A DNA stretch of 51,885 nt from Comamonadaceae bacterium. GTDB lineage: Bacteria > Pseudomonadota > Gammaproteobacteria > Burkholderiales > Burkholderiaceae_C. A program made the translations under genes and the position numbers. The stretch lies in contig CANFJF010000020.1 of assembly GCA_947447355.1 (NCBI GenBank), positions 1 through 51,885 on the forward strand, read 5' to 3'. Under the pieces are notes generated by a model that had not been told where the DNA came from, searched no databases, and worked only from the letters and a program-made list of their open reading frames with translations. This document shows positions 24,828 through 33,823 of the stretch, piece by piece. Position 1 is the first letter of the stretch, and every line of letters begins with the position of its first letter.

Positions 24828-26906
24828 GTGCATTCAAGACAGGCGGATTCACGTGTTGCTGCTGACGTTGGCGGAACATTCACGGACATTGCTATCTTCG
24901 ATGAGAAGACTGGCCTTATCAAGCTTGGGAAATGCTTGACGACGCCCGCGCATTTGATCGATGGCATCAATGATGGCGTCGAGAAAGCGGGCGCAAGCTT
25001 CGACCAAGCCAACCTGTTTCTGCATGGGACCACGACAGCCATCAATACGCTACTTGAGCGAACCGGCGCTCGTACTGCTCTGGTGACCACCCGGGGGTTT
25101 CGTGATATCTACGAAATCGGTCGGATCAATCGCCCGGAGGCTTACAACCTTTTTTTCCAGAAACACAAGCCTCTGATTGATCGGGAACTTCGTTTTGAGG
25201 TTGATGAGCGGCTGTATGGTTCTGGCGAGGTTCTTAAGCCGTTATCAGAAGTTGAATTGGCTGAGATTGCAGATAAGTTGGAGGTCGAAAAAGTTGATTC
25301 CCTGGCCATTATGTTCATGCATTCCTACCGGAATGCCGACCACGAGATCCGCGCGAAACAGTTTTTTGAAAAACGTTTTCCGGCCATGTACATCACGGCG
25401 TCGCATGAGCTGTCGCAGGAGTATCGCGAATACGAGCGTACCAGCACGGTGGCGGCTAACGCGTATGTCGGGCCTCGGGTACGTTCTTACCTTCGGGAAA
25501 TCGTGGCGCATTTGGAACTAAAGAAGTTTGGCGGTGGCTTCCTCATCGTCCAATCCACTGGTGGACTTTATGACGTCGAGAGCGCGCAAAAGGAATGCAT
25601 TCGCATGCTGGAGTCCGGCCCGGCGGCGGGCGTGATTGGAACGCGTGAGTTGTGTCGATCCATGGGCGTGCGTGATGCTATTGCGTTTGACATGGGGGGC
25701 ACCACAGCCAAGTCCGGCGTTATCCTGGACGGCAATGTTCTGATGACGTCTAACTCAATGATTGGCGGTTATGCGGAAGGTCTGCCGGTGCAGATACCGA
25801 TGATCGATATTCAGGAGGTCGGCACGGGTGGAGGTAGCATCGCGCGGTTGGCCGCTGGCGATTCGTTGCGTGTGGGTCCCCAAAGTGCAGGCTCTGTGCC
25901 AGGGCCTGTTTGTTATGGATCGGGAGGACAAGAACCTACGGTGACCGACGCCAATCTGATTCTTGGTCGCCTGTCAGAAACACGATTCCTGGGCGGCGAC
26001 ATGCGCTTAGATGCAAACGCCGCACGCCAGGCGATGCAGGAACGCATCGGGGACAAGCTGGGCTTATCGGTGGAGGCCGCTGCGGAAGGCGTCATACGCA
26101 TCGCCGCGGTCACCATGTCCAATGTGGTGCAACGTGTCACAACCGAACGCGGGCTCGATGCGCGGGATTTCCCCATGGTTGCATTTGGTGGTGCAGGGCC
26201 TTTGCACGCGGTGCTGGTGGCGCGTGAATTGCAGATGCCGCGCGTCATTATCCCCAACGCGCCGGGTCACTTTTCCGCATACGGCATGTTGGTTGCAGAT
26301 CTTCGTCGCGACTATGTACGAACACGATTCACCTCGCTGGAGGCGTTTGACTTTGTGGAAGTGAATGAGCTCTACCTCACGATGGAGGCAAAGGGCGAAG
26401 ACGAAATACGCCGCGCTGCTGTGAAGGCTGGCGAGATCAAGATTGAACGAGGCTTAGACATGCGATATGTCGGGCAAGAGCATGCCGTGTCAGTGGATAT
26501 CCCGGTCGAGGTCTTCACGGCGCATGACCTTGCGGCCATCAAGCGCCTTTTCGATGCAGTCCATTTGAAACGTTATGGTTATTGTTCCGACAAAGAGCGT
26601 GCCGAGGTGGTGAGCATTCGTACGTCAATCTCTGGCGAAATGCCCAAGCCGACAGTGTCAGAACTCGTTGCTGGTGAAGCAGAGCCTGAGGTGGCTCCAA
26701 GTCGGCGGCCGGTGTATTTCACCGCCGAGGAAGGCTGGCAGGATGCGCGTATTTACCAGCGTCAAGACTTGCGCAGGGGCAACCGGATTGTCGGTCCGGC
26801 GCTGGTGGAAGAGTATGCCTCCACCACAGTGATTTTCCCGGGCGATGAGCTGACGGTCGATAAATTTGGAAATCTAGTGATTGAGGTGGCGAATGACGAA
26901 AACTGA
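24828..26906 (+). CDS. Hydantoinase/oxoprolinase family protein, subunit A
   Basis: A 692-residue protein of the HyuA/acetone-carboxylase-beta family, an ATP-dependent enzyme group that opens cyclic amides or carboxylates ketones. The phosphate motif DVGGTFTD is at residues 13-20, with FDMGGTTAKSG and GTGGGSIARL further on and FGGAGPLHA in the later half. The start is a GTG with AAGGAG eight bases upstream (24814-24819). It overlaps the B-subunit gene by 14 bases. No small gamma subunit is encoded nearby, so a hydantoinase or oxoprolinase-like amide hydrolase is more likely than an acetone carboxylase. The substrate is unknown. Confidence 0.85.
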   Translation: MHSRQADSRVAADVGGTFTDIAIFDEKTGLIKLGKCLTTPAHLIDGINDGVEKAGASFDQANLFLHGTTTAINTLLERTGARTALVTTRGFRDIYEIGRINRPEAYNLFFQKHKPLIDRELRFEVDERLYGSGEVLKPLSEVELAEIADKLEVEKVDSLAIMFMHSYRNADHEIRAKQFFEKRFPAMYITASHELSQEYREYERTSTVAANAYVGPRVRSYLREIVAHLELKKFGGGFLIVQSTGGLYDVESAQKECIRMLESGPAAGVIGTRELCRSMGVRDAIAFDMGGTTAKSGVILDGNVLMTSNSMIGGYAEGLPVQIPMIDIQEVGTGGGSIARLAAGDSLRVGPQSAGSVPGPVCYGSGGQEPTVTDANLILGRLSETRFLGGDMRLDANAARQAMQERIGDKLGLSVEAAAEGVIRIAAVTMSNVVQRVTTERGLDARDFPMVAFGGAGPLHAVLVARELQMPRVIIPNAPGHFSAYGMLVADLRRDYVRTRFTSLEAFDFVEVNELYLTMEAKGEDEIRRAAVKAGEIKIERGLDMRYVGQEHAVSVDIPVEVFTAHDLAAIKRLFDAVHLKRYGYCSDKERAEVVSIRTSISGEMPKPTVSELVAGEAEPEVAPSRRPVYFTAEEGWQDARIYQRQDLRRGNRIVGPALVEEYASTTVIFPGDELTVDKFGNLVIEVANDEN

Positions 26907-28839
26907 AGTGTCCGGGACAAAGCGCGCTCCGCGGCAGAATGCGGTCATTACGGAGATCATCCGAAACGGCATGGTGGCAACGACTGAGGAGATGAAGTCC
27001 AATCTCATGCGGACCGCATACAACATGATCATCTACGAGGCGCTGGACTTCACGGTCGGCATCTTCGACCGCGAGGGCAATACCGTGTCTATCGGTATTG
27101 GGCTGCCGATGTTCATACGAGGTATGAGCAACACCGTCAAGCGGATGATCGACCAGTATGGCTACGATCAGCTGGAAGACGGTGATGTGCTCTTGACCAA
27201 CGATGCCTACATCACCGGCAGCCACTTGAACCACATGACCTTTGCGGTACCTATCTTCTTTGAGGGCGAGATCGTTGGATTTTCCGCTTGCATGGCGCAC
27301 TGGCAGGATATTGGCGGCACGCTGGATGGCATGACCTTCGATATCTATTCTGAAGGCCTCCAAATGCCCATTGTGAAAGTCTACCGCCAAGGCATTCCCA
27401 ACGACGACGTGTTCCGCATCATCGAGCTGAATGTTCGTATTCCTGAACGAGCCATGGGTGATCTCAGGGCGCAAATAGCTGCTGTCAAGACCGGCGAAAA
27501 GCGGGTGATGGAAATGTTACGCAAACACGGCAAGCAGACCGTTGTCAATGCGATCGAACATATTTTCGAACAAAGTGATGCCGCTTCTCGTGCGGCCCTT
27601 AGCGACATGCCGGATGGTGTTTACTTTGCCGAATCCTTCATGGATGATGACGGCGTTGCCCACGGGAAACGCATTCCTATCCGGGTGAAGGTAATCGTTC
27701 GTGGCGATGAAATGACAATTGATTTGTCGGACGTCAGCGACCAGGTCAAAGGTTTTTACAATTCCGGAGAATCAGCGGGTATCGCCTGTGCTCAAGTGGC
27801 CTTCAAGTGCCTCGTTGCCCCGAACGAGTTGCCCATTAACGATGGCTGCTTTCGCGCGTTGACTGTTATCCTGCCAGAAGGAAAAGTGATTAACGCCACA
27901 CGCCCGGCACCCATGCGCTGGTGGATGACCTTCCCCATGACGGTCGTCGATACCGTCTTCCGCGCACTTGCAACGGCTATTCCTTCAAAAGTCATCGCGG
28001 GCCACCACGCCGATCTGTGTATTGCTTCTGTCCATGGCCGTCAACCGCATGACAACAAGCTTTTTCTTTACCTTGGGGGCTTGATTGGCGGCGGCTGGGG
28101 CGCCAAACACAATGAAGATGGCATGAGCGCGACGATTGCCATCAACGATGGTGATACCCACAACGGACCTTCCGAACAAGTCGAAGCGAAATATCCATTG
28201 CTGGTTGAGCGCTATGCCTTGCGCAGCGATTCAGGAGGCGCTGGCACGTACCGCGGCGGGCTAGGTACCGAGCAGGTTATCCGTGTACTTTCAGAAATCA
28301 TGTTCAACACCCAGATTGAGCGGGTCGAGTGTTGTCCATGGGGTTTGTTCGGTGGCATGTCGGCGATGGGCAATGAAGTTGCCCTGCATCGAAAGGGCAG
28401 GGACGAGGTCGTCTACACAACAGGGAAAGTGTTCTCGCAAATGCTGACTGCAGGCGACACTTGGACGCTGAAATCTGGCGGTGGTGGTGGCTTTGGTCCA
28501 CCGACGGAGCGTGATGTTAAAAGTATTGAACGCGATGTCGTCAACGGTTATGTGTCCACGGAAGCGGCACGCAGTCAGTACGGCGCAGTGGTGGACCCCG
28601 TCAGCCATCGGGTCGACAGAACCGCAACGGCGGAGTTGCGAGCCCACATGGTGAAGCATGGCCTGCCCTTAGATCAGCCCTACACGAGCCCTGCAAAACT
28701 GCTCAAGGCGCTGAGCGATAAGTCTAAGAAAACCAAGAGCCGAGTCACGCTGCAACCGGCAGCCCTTGCCCGCAAGGCCCAAGATTGGCAAGCTGAAGCG
28801 CGCGCCGAAGGCTTGATCGCTGACAGGTGCTGTAGCTAA
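26893..28839 (+). CDS. Hydantoinase/oxoprolinase family protein, subunit B
   Basis: A 648-residue HyuB/acetone-carboxylase-alpha family protein. Typical segments are NLMRTAYNMIIYEALDF near the N-terminus, DVLLTNDAYITGSHLNHM, and the glycine-rich end KSGGGGGFGPPTERD. The ATG at 26893 lies inside the A-subunit gene, preceded by GAGGTGG; four extra codons in frame upstream are unlikely to be used. A and B subunits of this family act as a complex. The stop overlaps the IclR start by one base. Confidence 0.86.
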   Translation: MTKTEVSGTKRAPRQNAVITEIIRNGMVATTEEMKSNLMRTAYNMIIYEALDFTVGIFDREGNTVSIGIGLPMFIRGMSNTVKRMIDQYGYDQLEDGDVLLTNDAYITGSHLNHMTFAVPIFFEGEIVGFSACMAHWQDIGGTLDGMTFDIYSEGLQMPIVKVYRQGIPNDDVFRIIELNVRIPERAMGDLRAQIAAVKTGEKRVMEMLRKHGKQTVVNAIEHIFEQSDAASRAALSDMPDGVYFAESFMDDDGVAHGKRIPIRVKVIVRGDEMTIDLSDVSDQVKGFYNSGESAGIACAQVAFKCLVAPNELPINDGCFRALTVILPEGKVINATRPAPMRWWMTFPMTVVDTVFRALATAIPSKVIAGHHADLCIASVHGRQPHDNKLFLYLGGLIGGGWGAKHNEDGMSATIAINDGDTHNGPSEQVEAKYPLLVERYALRSDSGGAGTYRGGLGTEQVIRVLSEIMFNTQIERVECCPWGLFGGMSAMGNEVALHRKGRDEVVYTTGKVFSQMLTAGDTWTLKSGGGGGFGPPTERDVKSIERDVVNGYVSTEAARSQYGAVVDPVSHRVDRTATAELRAHMVKHGLPLDQPYTSPAKLLKALSDKSKKTKSRVTLQPAALARKAQDWQAEARAEGLIADRCCS

Positions 28840-29717
28840 TGGCTGGCGCTGCTGCTAAATCAAAGCTGAGCCTCGGTAGCGCAAAGGGCGTGCAGCAGCG
28901 CGTGACCGGCGGCGTGCTGTCGGTTCGCAGGAGTTTGCAGCTGCTGGAGTTCATGTCCGAGGGCGAGGGGATGTGGTCGCTCGCAGACATTAGCCGCAGG
29001 CTGGACGTGAACAAGGCGATCGCTCTCAGGCTGATTGATGAACTTCGAGCGACAGGTTTTGTTTACTGTGACGAGGCAACCGGCGCCTACGTTTTAACTT
29101 ACAAGCTCAGTAATTTAGGTCTGCGAAAGCTGGCGCAAACGCGGTTGCTAGACCAGTCGAGCGGTGTTTTGCGCGAGTTGGCCAACGAGACGGGTGAACT
29201 CGTTCGTTTGGGGGTGGTGGAGTTCGGTTCTCGGGTTACTTGGGTACTGGCTTTTGTGGGTGCCAGGCGAACATTGCACATCGATCCCAACTATCGGCTG
29301 GACGTCCAGCTCAATACGCACGCAGCTGGAAAGGCTTGGTTGTCAACACTGTCACGTCAGCAGGCTTGGGACGTGCTGACCGAAACCGGCATTGCCAAAT
29401 GCACTGAATTTTCTAAGACCAAGCGACGAGACATTGAAGGCGATTTAGAGCAGGCCCAGCTGACGGGATATGCCCTGAGCTACGAAGAGAATGAGCTCGG
29501 CGTCGGTGCCGTTGCGGCCCCCATCATGGTCAATCTCGCCTCTGGTGAACGGGTCTGTGTCGGTGTAGTCAGTATTGCATCACCGACCACCCGAATGTCA
29601 GCCAAAGATCTCCAGACGTTGGCGCCAGCTCTGCTCAAAGGCGTGGCGAAACTCAGTGATATTTGGCCCATCGGCCCAGCGTCAAGTCGACATACGGCGA
29701 CAGCACGCAGCAGTTGA
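28839..29717 (+). CDS. IclR-family regulator
   Basis: A 292-residue IclR protein: winged helix-turn-helix at about residues 35-90 (MWSLADISRRLDVNKAIALRLIDEL), then the effector domain with the usual segments LHIDPNYRLDVQLNTHAAGKAWLS and GYALSYEENELGVGAVAAPI. It carries longer N- and C-terminal tails than most. Its ATG overlaps the HyuB stop by one base, so the regulator is translated from the operon it probably controls. The palindromes at 24736-24771 are candidate targets. Confidence 0.87.
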   Translation: MAGAAAKSKLSLGSAKGVQQRVTGGVLSVRRSLQLLEFMSEGEGMWSLADISRRLDVNKAIALRLIDELRATGFVYCDEATGAYVLTYKLSNLGLRKLAQTRLLDQSSGVLRELANETGELVRLGVVEFGSRVTWVLAFVGARRTLHIDPNYRLDVQLNTHAAGKAWLSTLSRQQAWDVLTETGIAKCTEFSKTKRRDIEGDLEQAQLTGYALSYEENELGVGAVAAPIMVNLASGERVCVGVVSIASPTTRMSAKDLQTLAPALLKGVAKLSDIWPIGPASSRHTATARSS

Positions 29718-29767
29718 TATTTCAAAATTTCTATTTTTATTCCTCTTTTCATCAAGGCGAACATCTC

Positions 29768-30622
29768 ATGCGCTTACTCAATTTTCTGCAAGATGGACAC
29801 AGCCGTTTGGGCGCACGTTTGGCCAATGACGTGGTTGATCTCACTGCGGCGGGGCTGCCGGACTGCATAGACAAACTCCTTCTACTGGGCGACGAAGGTA
29901 TGGCGCGTGCACGGCAGGCCTTGGCCTCAGCCGCCAAAAAGATTCCTTTGTCGGGTGTGACTTATCTCTCACCCGTCCTGAATCCAAGCAAGGCCATCGC
30001 CGTGGGGCTCAACTATGTGGATCATGCCGCTGAAAGCCCCTACAAGGATCCCCCCAAGTACCCGGTTTTATTCCAGAGATACAAATCGTCATGGGTTGCG
30101 CATAACCAAAACATCGTCCGCCCTAAGGTTTCGACTGCTTTTGACTACGAGGCTGAGTTGGTCGTCGTGATTGGGAAGCCAGGACGCTATATCGACAAGA
30201 AAGACGCGTTGCGCCATGTCGCTGGTTATTCTATTTTTAATGATGGCTCTATCCGTGATTACCAGCTACGCACAACGCAGTGGATGATGGGTAAAAACTT
30301 TGACCAGACAGGTGGTTTCGGCCCTGAGTTCATCACAGCGGACGAATTACCAGAAGGAGCGGTAGGCCTGCGATTGCAGGCCAGGCTTAATGGGCAAGTT
30401 GTCCAGGATGCCAATACAAAAGACATGATTTTCGATGTCGTCACGCTTGTCAATGTGTGTTCGGAAGCCATGGCGTTGCAACCCGGCGACATCATCATCG
30501 CCGGCACGCCTGCAGGCGTTGGGATGGCACGCAAACCACCGCTTTACATGAAGGCGGGTGATGTGTGTGAGATTGAAATTGAAAAGATTGGCATCCTCCG
30601 AAATAAAGTCATTGACGAATGA
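29768..30622 (+). CDS. Fumarylacetoacetate hydrolase family protein
   Basis: A 284-residue FAH-family enzyme. The opening MRLLNFLQDG and the core NYVDHAAE are typical, and metal ligands are expected at Glu128 and Glu130 (DYEAEL) and Asp159 (FNDGSIRD). The end GDIIIAGTPAGVGMARKPP is the family signature. Relatives hydrolyse or decarboxylate acylpyruvates and diketo acids, or hydrate and tautomerise ring-cleavage products. A start further upstream would overlap the IclR gene and is not supported; AAGG precedes the ATG at 29768. The specific substrate is unknown. Confidence 0.85.
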   Translation: MRLLNFLQDGHSRLGARLANDVVDLTAAGLPDCIDKLLLLGDEGMARARQALASAAKKIPLSGVTYLSPVLNPSKAIAVGLNYVDHAAESPYKDPPKYPVLFQRYKSSWVAHNQNIVRPKVSTAFDYEAELVVVIGKPGRYIDKKDALRHVAGYSIFNDGSIRDYQLRTTQWMMGKNFDQTGGFGPEFITADELPEGAVGLRLQARLNGQVVQDANTKDMIFDVVTLVNVCSEAMALQPGDIIIAGTPAGVGMARKPPLYMKAGDVCEIEIEKIGILRNKVIDE

Positions 30623-30682
30623 ATGGGTGGTGCGCTCTCGCCTGATTTGATGAACTGAACCACAAACTGCACAGGAAATCCC

Positions 30683-31603
30683 ATGTACATTCCACACGGC
30701 GTCATACCGGCCGTCTTACTGCCCTTTGAGGATGACTTTTCAATTGACGAAAAAAGTTACCGTGCACATTTGAAGGATGTCACCGCGGTAGAAGGCGTTA
30801 CTGCCATTACCACTAATGCGCATGCATCTGAGGTGGCGTCCTGCACTTTTGAGGAGCAGCGTCGGGTACTTGAAGTCACCATGGACGAGATAGGTGCGAG
30901 CGTGCCAGTTGTCAACGGTGTGTATGCAGACGGTAGCTTCGACGCCCAGCGCATCGCCCGGATGGCGACTGAAGGCGGTGCCTCGGCACTGCTGGTCTTT
31001 CCCCCTGCTCTTTACACCTTGGGTCAGCGACCTGAGATGGCTGTTGAGCATTTCAAGCGGATCGCGGATGTGACGGATCTGCCACTCATCGTGTTTCAGT
31101 ATTCTTTGGCGGCTGGCGGGCAGGGTTACCCACTGCCAACGCTTTTGAAAATCATCGAAGCTGTTCCTACGGTGCGGGCGATCAAGGACTGGTCAGGCAG
31201 CCCGCAAACGCACGAACGTAACGTCCGTGCTTTGCAGTCCCTGCCAAGGCCGATCAACGTGCTGACGACGCACAGCGCATGGCTTTTTAGCTCTCTGGTG
31301 CTCGGTGCAAATGGTCTGCTGTCAGGGAGTGGGTCGGTGATCGCCGATCTTCAAGCCCAGCTTTTCCGCGCAGTTCAGCGCAACGACTTGGCCGCGGCAC
31401 GCCGTTTGAACGACAGAATTTTTCCAACAGCAGAGGTGTTTTATGCAGAGCCCGCTGTGGACATGCACAACCGCATGAAGGAGGCGTTGGTGCTGCTCGG
31501 GAAATTGCCGCGCGCAGTGGTACGGCCCCCGCTGATGAAATTGAGCAACGAAGAGATTCAAAAAATTCGGTCGGCACTGGTACTGGCCGGGCTGCTTGAA
31601 TAG
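30683..31603 (+). CDS. DapA-family (dihydrodipicolinate synthase/N-acetylneuraminate lyase) protein
   Basis: A TIM-barrel lyase of 306 residues. The Schiff-base lysine is Lys168 (RAIKDWSG) and the helper tyrosine Tyr140 (VFQYS). The usual GTTGE loop reads ITTNAHASE (Thr43-Thr44), so substrate contacts differ from true dihydrodipicolinate synthase. Members in catabolic clusters are aldolases, dehydratases or deaminases of keto acids. Together with the FAH-family gene it suggests that the pathway ends in a 2-oxo acid. An AGGA ribosome site precedes the ATG. Confidence 0.83.
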   Translation: MYIPHGVIPAVLLPFEDDFSIDEKSYRAHLKDVTAVEGVTAITTNAHASEVASCTFEEQRRVLEVTMDEIGASVPVVNGVYADGSFDAQRIARMATEGGASALLVFPPALYTLGQRPEMAVEHFKRIADVTDLPLIVFQYSLAAGGQGYPLPTLLKIIEAVPTVRAIKDWSGSPQTHERNVRALQSLPRPINVLTTHSAWLFSSLVLGANGLLSGSGSVIADLQAQLFRAVQRNDLAAARRLNDRIFPTAEVFYAEPAVDMHNRMKEALVLLGKLPRAVVRPPLMKLSNEEIQKIRSALVLAGLLE

Positions 31604-31658
31604 GTTGACTGAGAAGTCAGTTGTTAATCGTCATAAATCAAAATGCTGGAGACAAAAA

Positions 31659-32864
31659 ATGAACAGACACACAGTATCAATAATCACCAAATGGGGTCTT
31701 GCCAGCTCCATAGCACTGTGCTCGGCTAGCGGATTTTCCCAGCCCGGCAACCCTATCAAGATCGGGTTCGTCACCGAACTCACGGGGCCCTGGGCCTTCT
31801 TCGGAACCAGTTGCGTGGCGGGCCTGAAGATGGCGACGGACGAGATCAACAAGGCAGGCGGCGTGCTCAAGCGCCCGCTCGAGTTCATCATCCAGGACAA
31901 CCAGACCAACTCGTCGCAGGCCCTGGCCTCGGCGCGGAACCTGGACGTCAACGACAAGGTTGTCGCGCTGAGCGGGCCCACCAGCTCGGACGTCGCGCTG
32001 GCCATGTACGGATATGCAGAGCAGCAGAAAATACCCTTCCTTGTGCCGGTGGCCGCATTCCCGCAGCTGACCAAACCTGGAACGCGCTACACCTTCCGGA
32101 TCGAGCCCGATGCGGCTGGCTGGGGCTACGCGATGGCCAAGTTCATCGAGCAGCGCAAGCCCGGTGCCAAAGTGGCCCTGATGCATTCTGACGCCGCGCT
32201 GATGCGCGCGATCATGGCCGGATTCCGCTACCAGGCGCCGAAATCCAAGCTCACCATCGTGTCGGACATCTTGTTCCCGCAGGGTTCGAGCGATGCAACC
32301 GTGCAGGCGGCGCAGGTCAAGGCGTCGAATCCCGACTATGTCATCGTCAACGGCGCAGGCGCCTTCGACAACGTGCTCACCAACCAGCTGCTGGATCTGG
32401 GCATCAAGCCCGAGCAGATCATCCATCCCTACGGCATCACTACCCAGGTTTTCGGCTGGGGATCGCGCAGCGTGGGCTCCATCTACGGCACCTTCTTCGA
32501 CCACGGCATGGATTCGCTGACACCCGATGGCAAGTCGTTCATTTCGCGCTTCGACGCCGCCAACACCCGGCCGCCGTCCTACGTCGAGAACTACTGCTAC
32601 GTGACGCCTTATATCTTCAAGGAGGCGCTGGAGGCCGCAGGCACCGACGATCGCGAAAAGCTCCGCAATGCAATATCGAAGCTCAACACCAAGGAAACCA
32701 CCAGCGGTGTGCCGATCACTTTCGACAAAAACGGAGCGCGCAAGGAATATATGTATTTCATGGAGCTGCAATCTGTCAATGGCAAGCGCACTTATAAGTC
32801 CAAGCAACAGTTCTACATCGAGTGGGATCCAGAAGTCATCCCCGTCTATGACTTGGTGAAGTAA
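31659..32864 (+). CDS. HAAT ABC transporter binding protein with foreign-looking codon use
   Basis: A periplasmic binding protein of 401 residues: signal peptide (cationic MNRHTVSIITKWG, then a hydrophobic stretch ending SGFSQ) and the family opening IKIGFVTELTGPWAFFG. The ATG at 31659 has GGAG at 31648-31651. Codon use in the interior differs sharply from its neighbours: of 47 codons at 31821-31961, 45 end in G or C, against 34 of the first 47 codons of the permease that follows. Only two leucines are TTG. This points to replacement of most of the gene by recombination with a high-GC relative. The ligand is unknown. Confidence 0.88.
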   Translation: MNRHTVSIITKWGLASSIALCSASGFSQPGNPIKIGFVTELTGPWAFFGTSCVAGLKMATDEINKAGGVLKRPLEFIIQDNQTNSSQALASARNLDVNDKVVALSGPTSSDVALAMYGYAEQQKIPFLVPVAAFPQLTKPGTRYTFRIEPDAAGWGYAMAKFIEQRKPGAKVALMHSDAALMRAIMAGFRYQAPKSKLTIVSDILFPQGSSDATVQAAQVKASNPDYVIVNGAGAFDNVLTNQLLDLGIKPEQIIHPYGITTQVFGWGSRSVGSIYGTFFDHGMDSLTPDGKSFISRFDAANTRPPSYVENYCYVTPYIFKEALEAAGTDDREKLRNAISKLNTKETTSGVPITFDKNGARKEYMYFMELQSVNGKRTYKSKQQFYIEWDPEVIPVYDLVK

Positions 32865-32870
32865 ATATCC

Positions 32871-32908
32871 TGCTGTCCCGCAAGCGAATAGCCACTTGCA
32901 GGACAGCA
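32871..32908 (+). promoter_or_regulatory. Stem-loop after the third binding-protein gene
   Basis: An outer stem of eight perfect pairs (TGCTGTCC at 32871-32878 with GGACAGCA at 32901-32908), one mismatch, then five more pairs (GCAAG/CTTGC), with a 10-base loop. A short ATTTTC follows. It sits seven bases after the binding-protein stop and 33 before the permease ATG, the same location as those at 2329 and 14158. Partial terminator or mRNA stabiliser is the likely role. Confidence 0.7.
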
Positions 32909-32941
32909 TTTTCACTCACTTGAAACTTCCAAGGCATTTAT

Positions 32942-33823
32942 ATGTCCGATGCGAATCTGTTGATTCTCTTGTCCACGCTGTCGACTGGCTTGATCCTAGG
33001 CGCGATATTTTCTCTGGTCGCTGCTGGCGTCACCATCGTCTACGGTTGTGTCTGGCTGCCCAACGCCAGCAATGGGCAGTTCTTTTTGCTTGCCGCATTG
33101 GTGGCCTGGAGCTTTACTTCCTCCCTTGGGTGGAACAGCTTTGCCGCGTCACTGGCTGTGATTTTTCTGGGTGTCCTGCTGGCACTGGCACTGGAGATGG
33201 TTTTGATACGGCGTCTCTACGATGCGCCCAACAGGAATGTTGCCTACTTTGTTGTAACACTCGGCATGACGCAAATCATGTCTGGGATCTTTTCTCTGAC
33301 TTACGCGAAATGGAGCGACCAATTTTCGTTGCCGCCGATCATCGACGGTATCACCATGATCGGACCTTTGCCGATCCAGAACAATCGCCTGCTTGTGATG
33401 GCAGTTAGCCTCAGCATCCTGGTTTTTTTGTTCTTACTACTGCGCTTTCATCCCTACGGTCGTGCTCTGAGGGCAGTTTTCCAGAACCGTGAAGCGGCGG
33501 CCCTGCGCGGCGTTAACGTGCGAGCCATCTACAAATTGTCCTTTGTGCTGGGATCAACGATTATTTTTATTGGCGGGATTCTCTTCGCCTTAGCCTACAG
33601 CTTTGACTTGACCATTGCGTGGACGATGTCCATTACGGCCTTCGCCATCATGATCATAGGCGGTCCGGGTTCGGTGATCGGGGCGCTGGTGGTGGGCATG
33701 ACTTTTGGATTCACGCAAGCAATTGTCAGTATTTTTGCCAGCCCAACGGCTGCGACCTTCTCCTACCTCGGAGCGATGCTGATCATGCTGCTGTTCCGTC
33801 CAAATGGGTTGTTCAAAAAATGA
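32942..33823 (+). CDS. HAAT ABC transporter permease, LivH type
   Basis: A LivH-type permease of 293 residues, hydrophobic through about eight helices, with the coupling segment MIIGGPGSVIGALVVGM near the C-terminus. The LivH opening motif is divergent here (VTIVYGCVWLPNASNGQFFLLAAL in place of the more usual INLAHG segment), so the transporter is not a close copy of the other two in the window. The stop overlaps the LivM start (ATGA). Confidence 0.87.
   Translation: MSDANLLILLSTLSTGLILGAIFSLVAAGVTIVYGCVWLPNASNGQFFLLAALVAWSFTSSLGWNSFAASLAVIFLGVLLALALEMVLIRRLYDAPNRNVAYFVVTLGMTQIMSGIFSLTYAKWSDQFSLPPIIDGITMIGPLPIQNNRLLVMAVSLSILVFLFLLLRFHPYGRALRAVFQNREAAALRGVNVRAIYKLSFVLGSTIIFIGGILFALAYSFDLTIAWTMSITAFAIMIIGGPGSVIGALVVGMTFGFTQAIVSIFASPTAATFSYLGAMLIMLLFRPNGLFKK

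Noticed and set aside
31677..32915. Long open frame on the minus strand (about 410 codons)
   Set aside because: Mirror of the very GC3-rich binding-protein gene; stop codons are rare on that strand for compositional reasons only.
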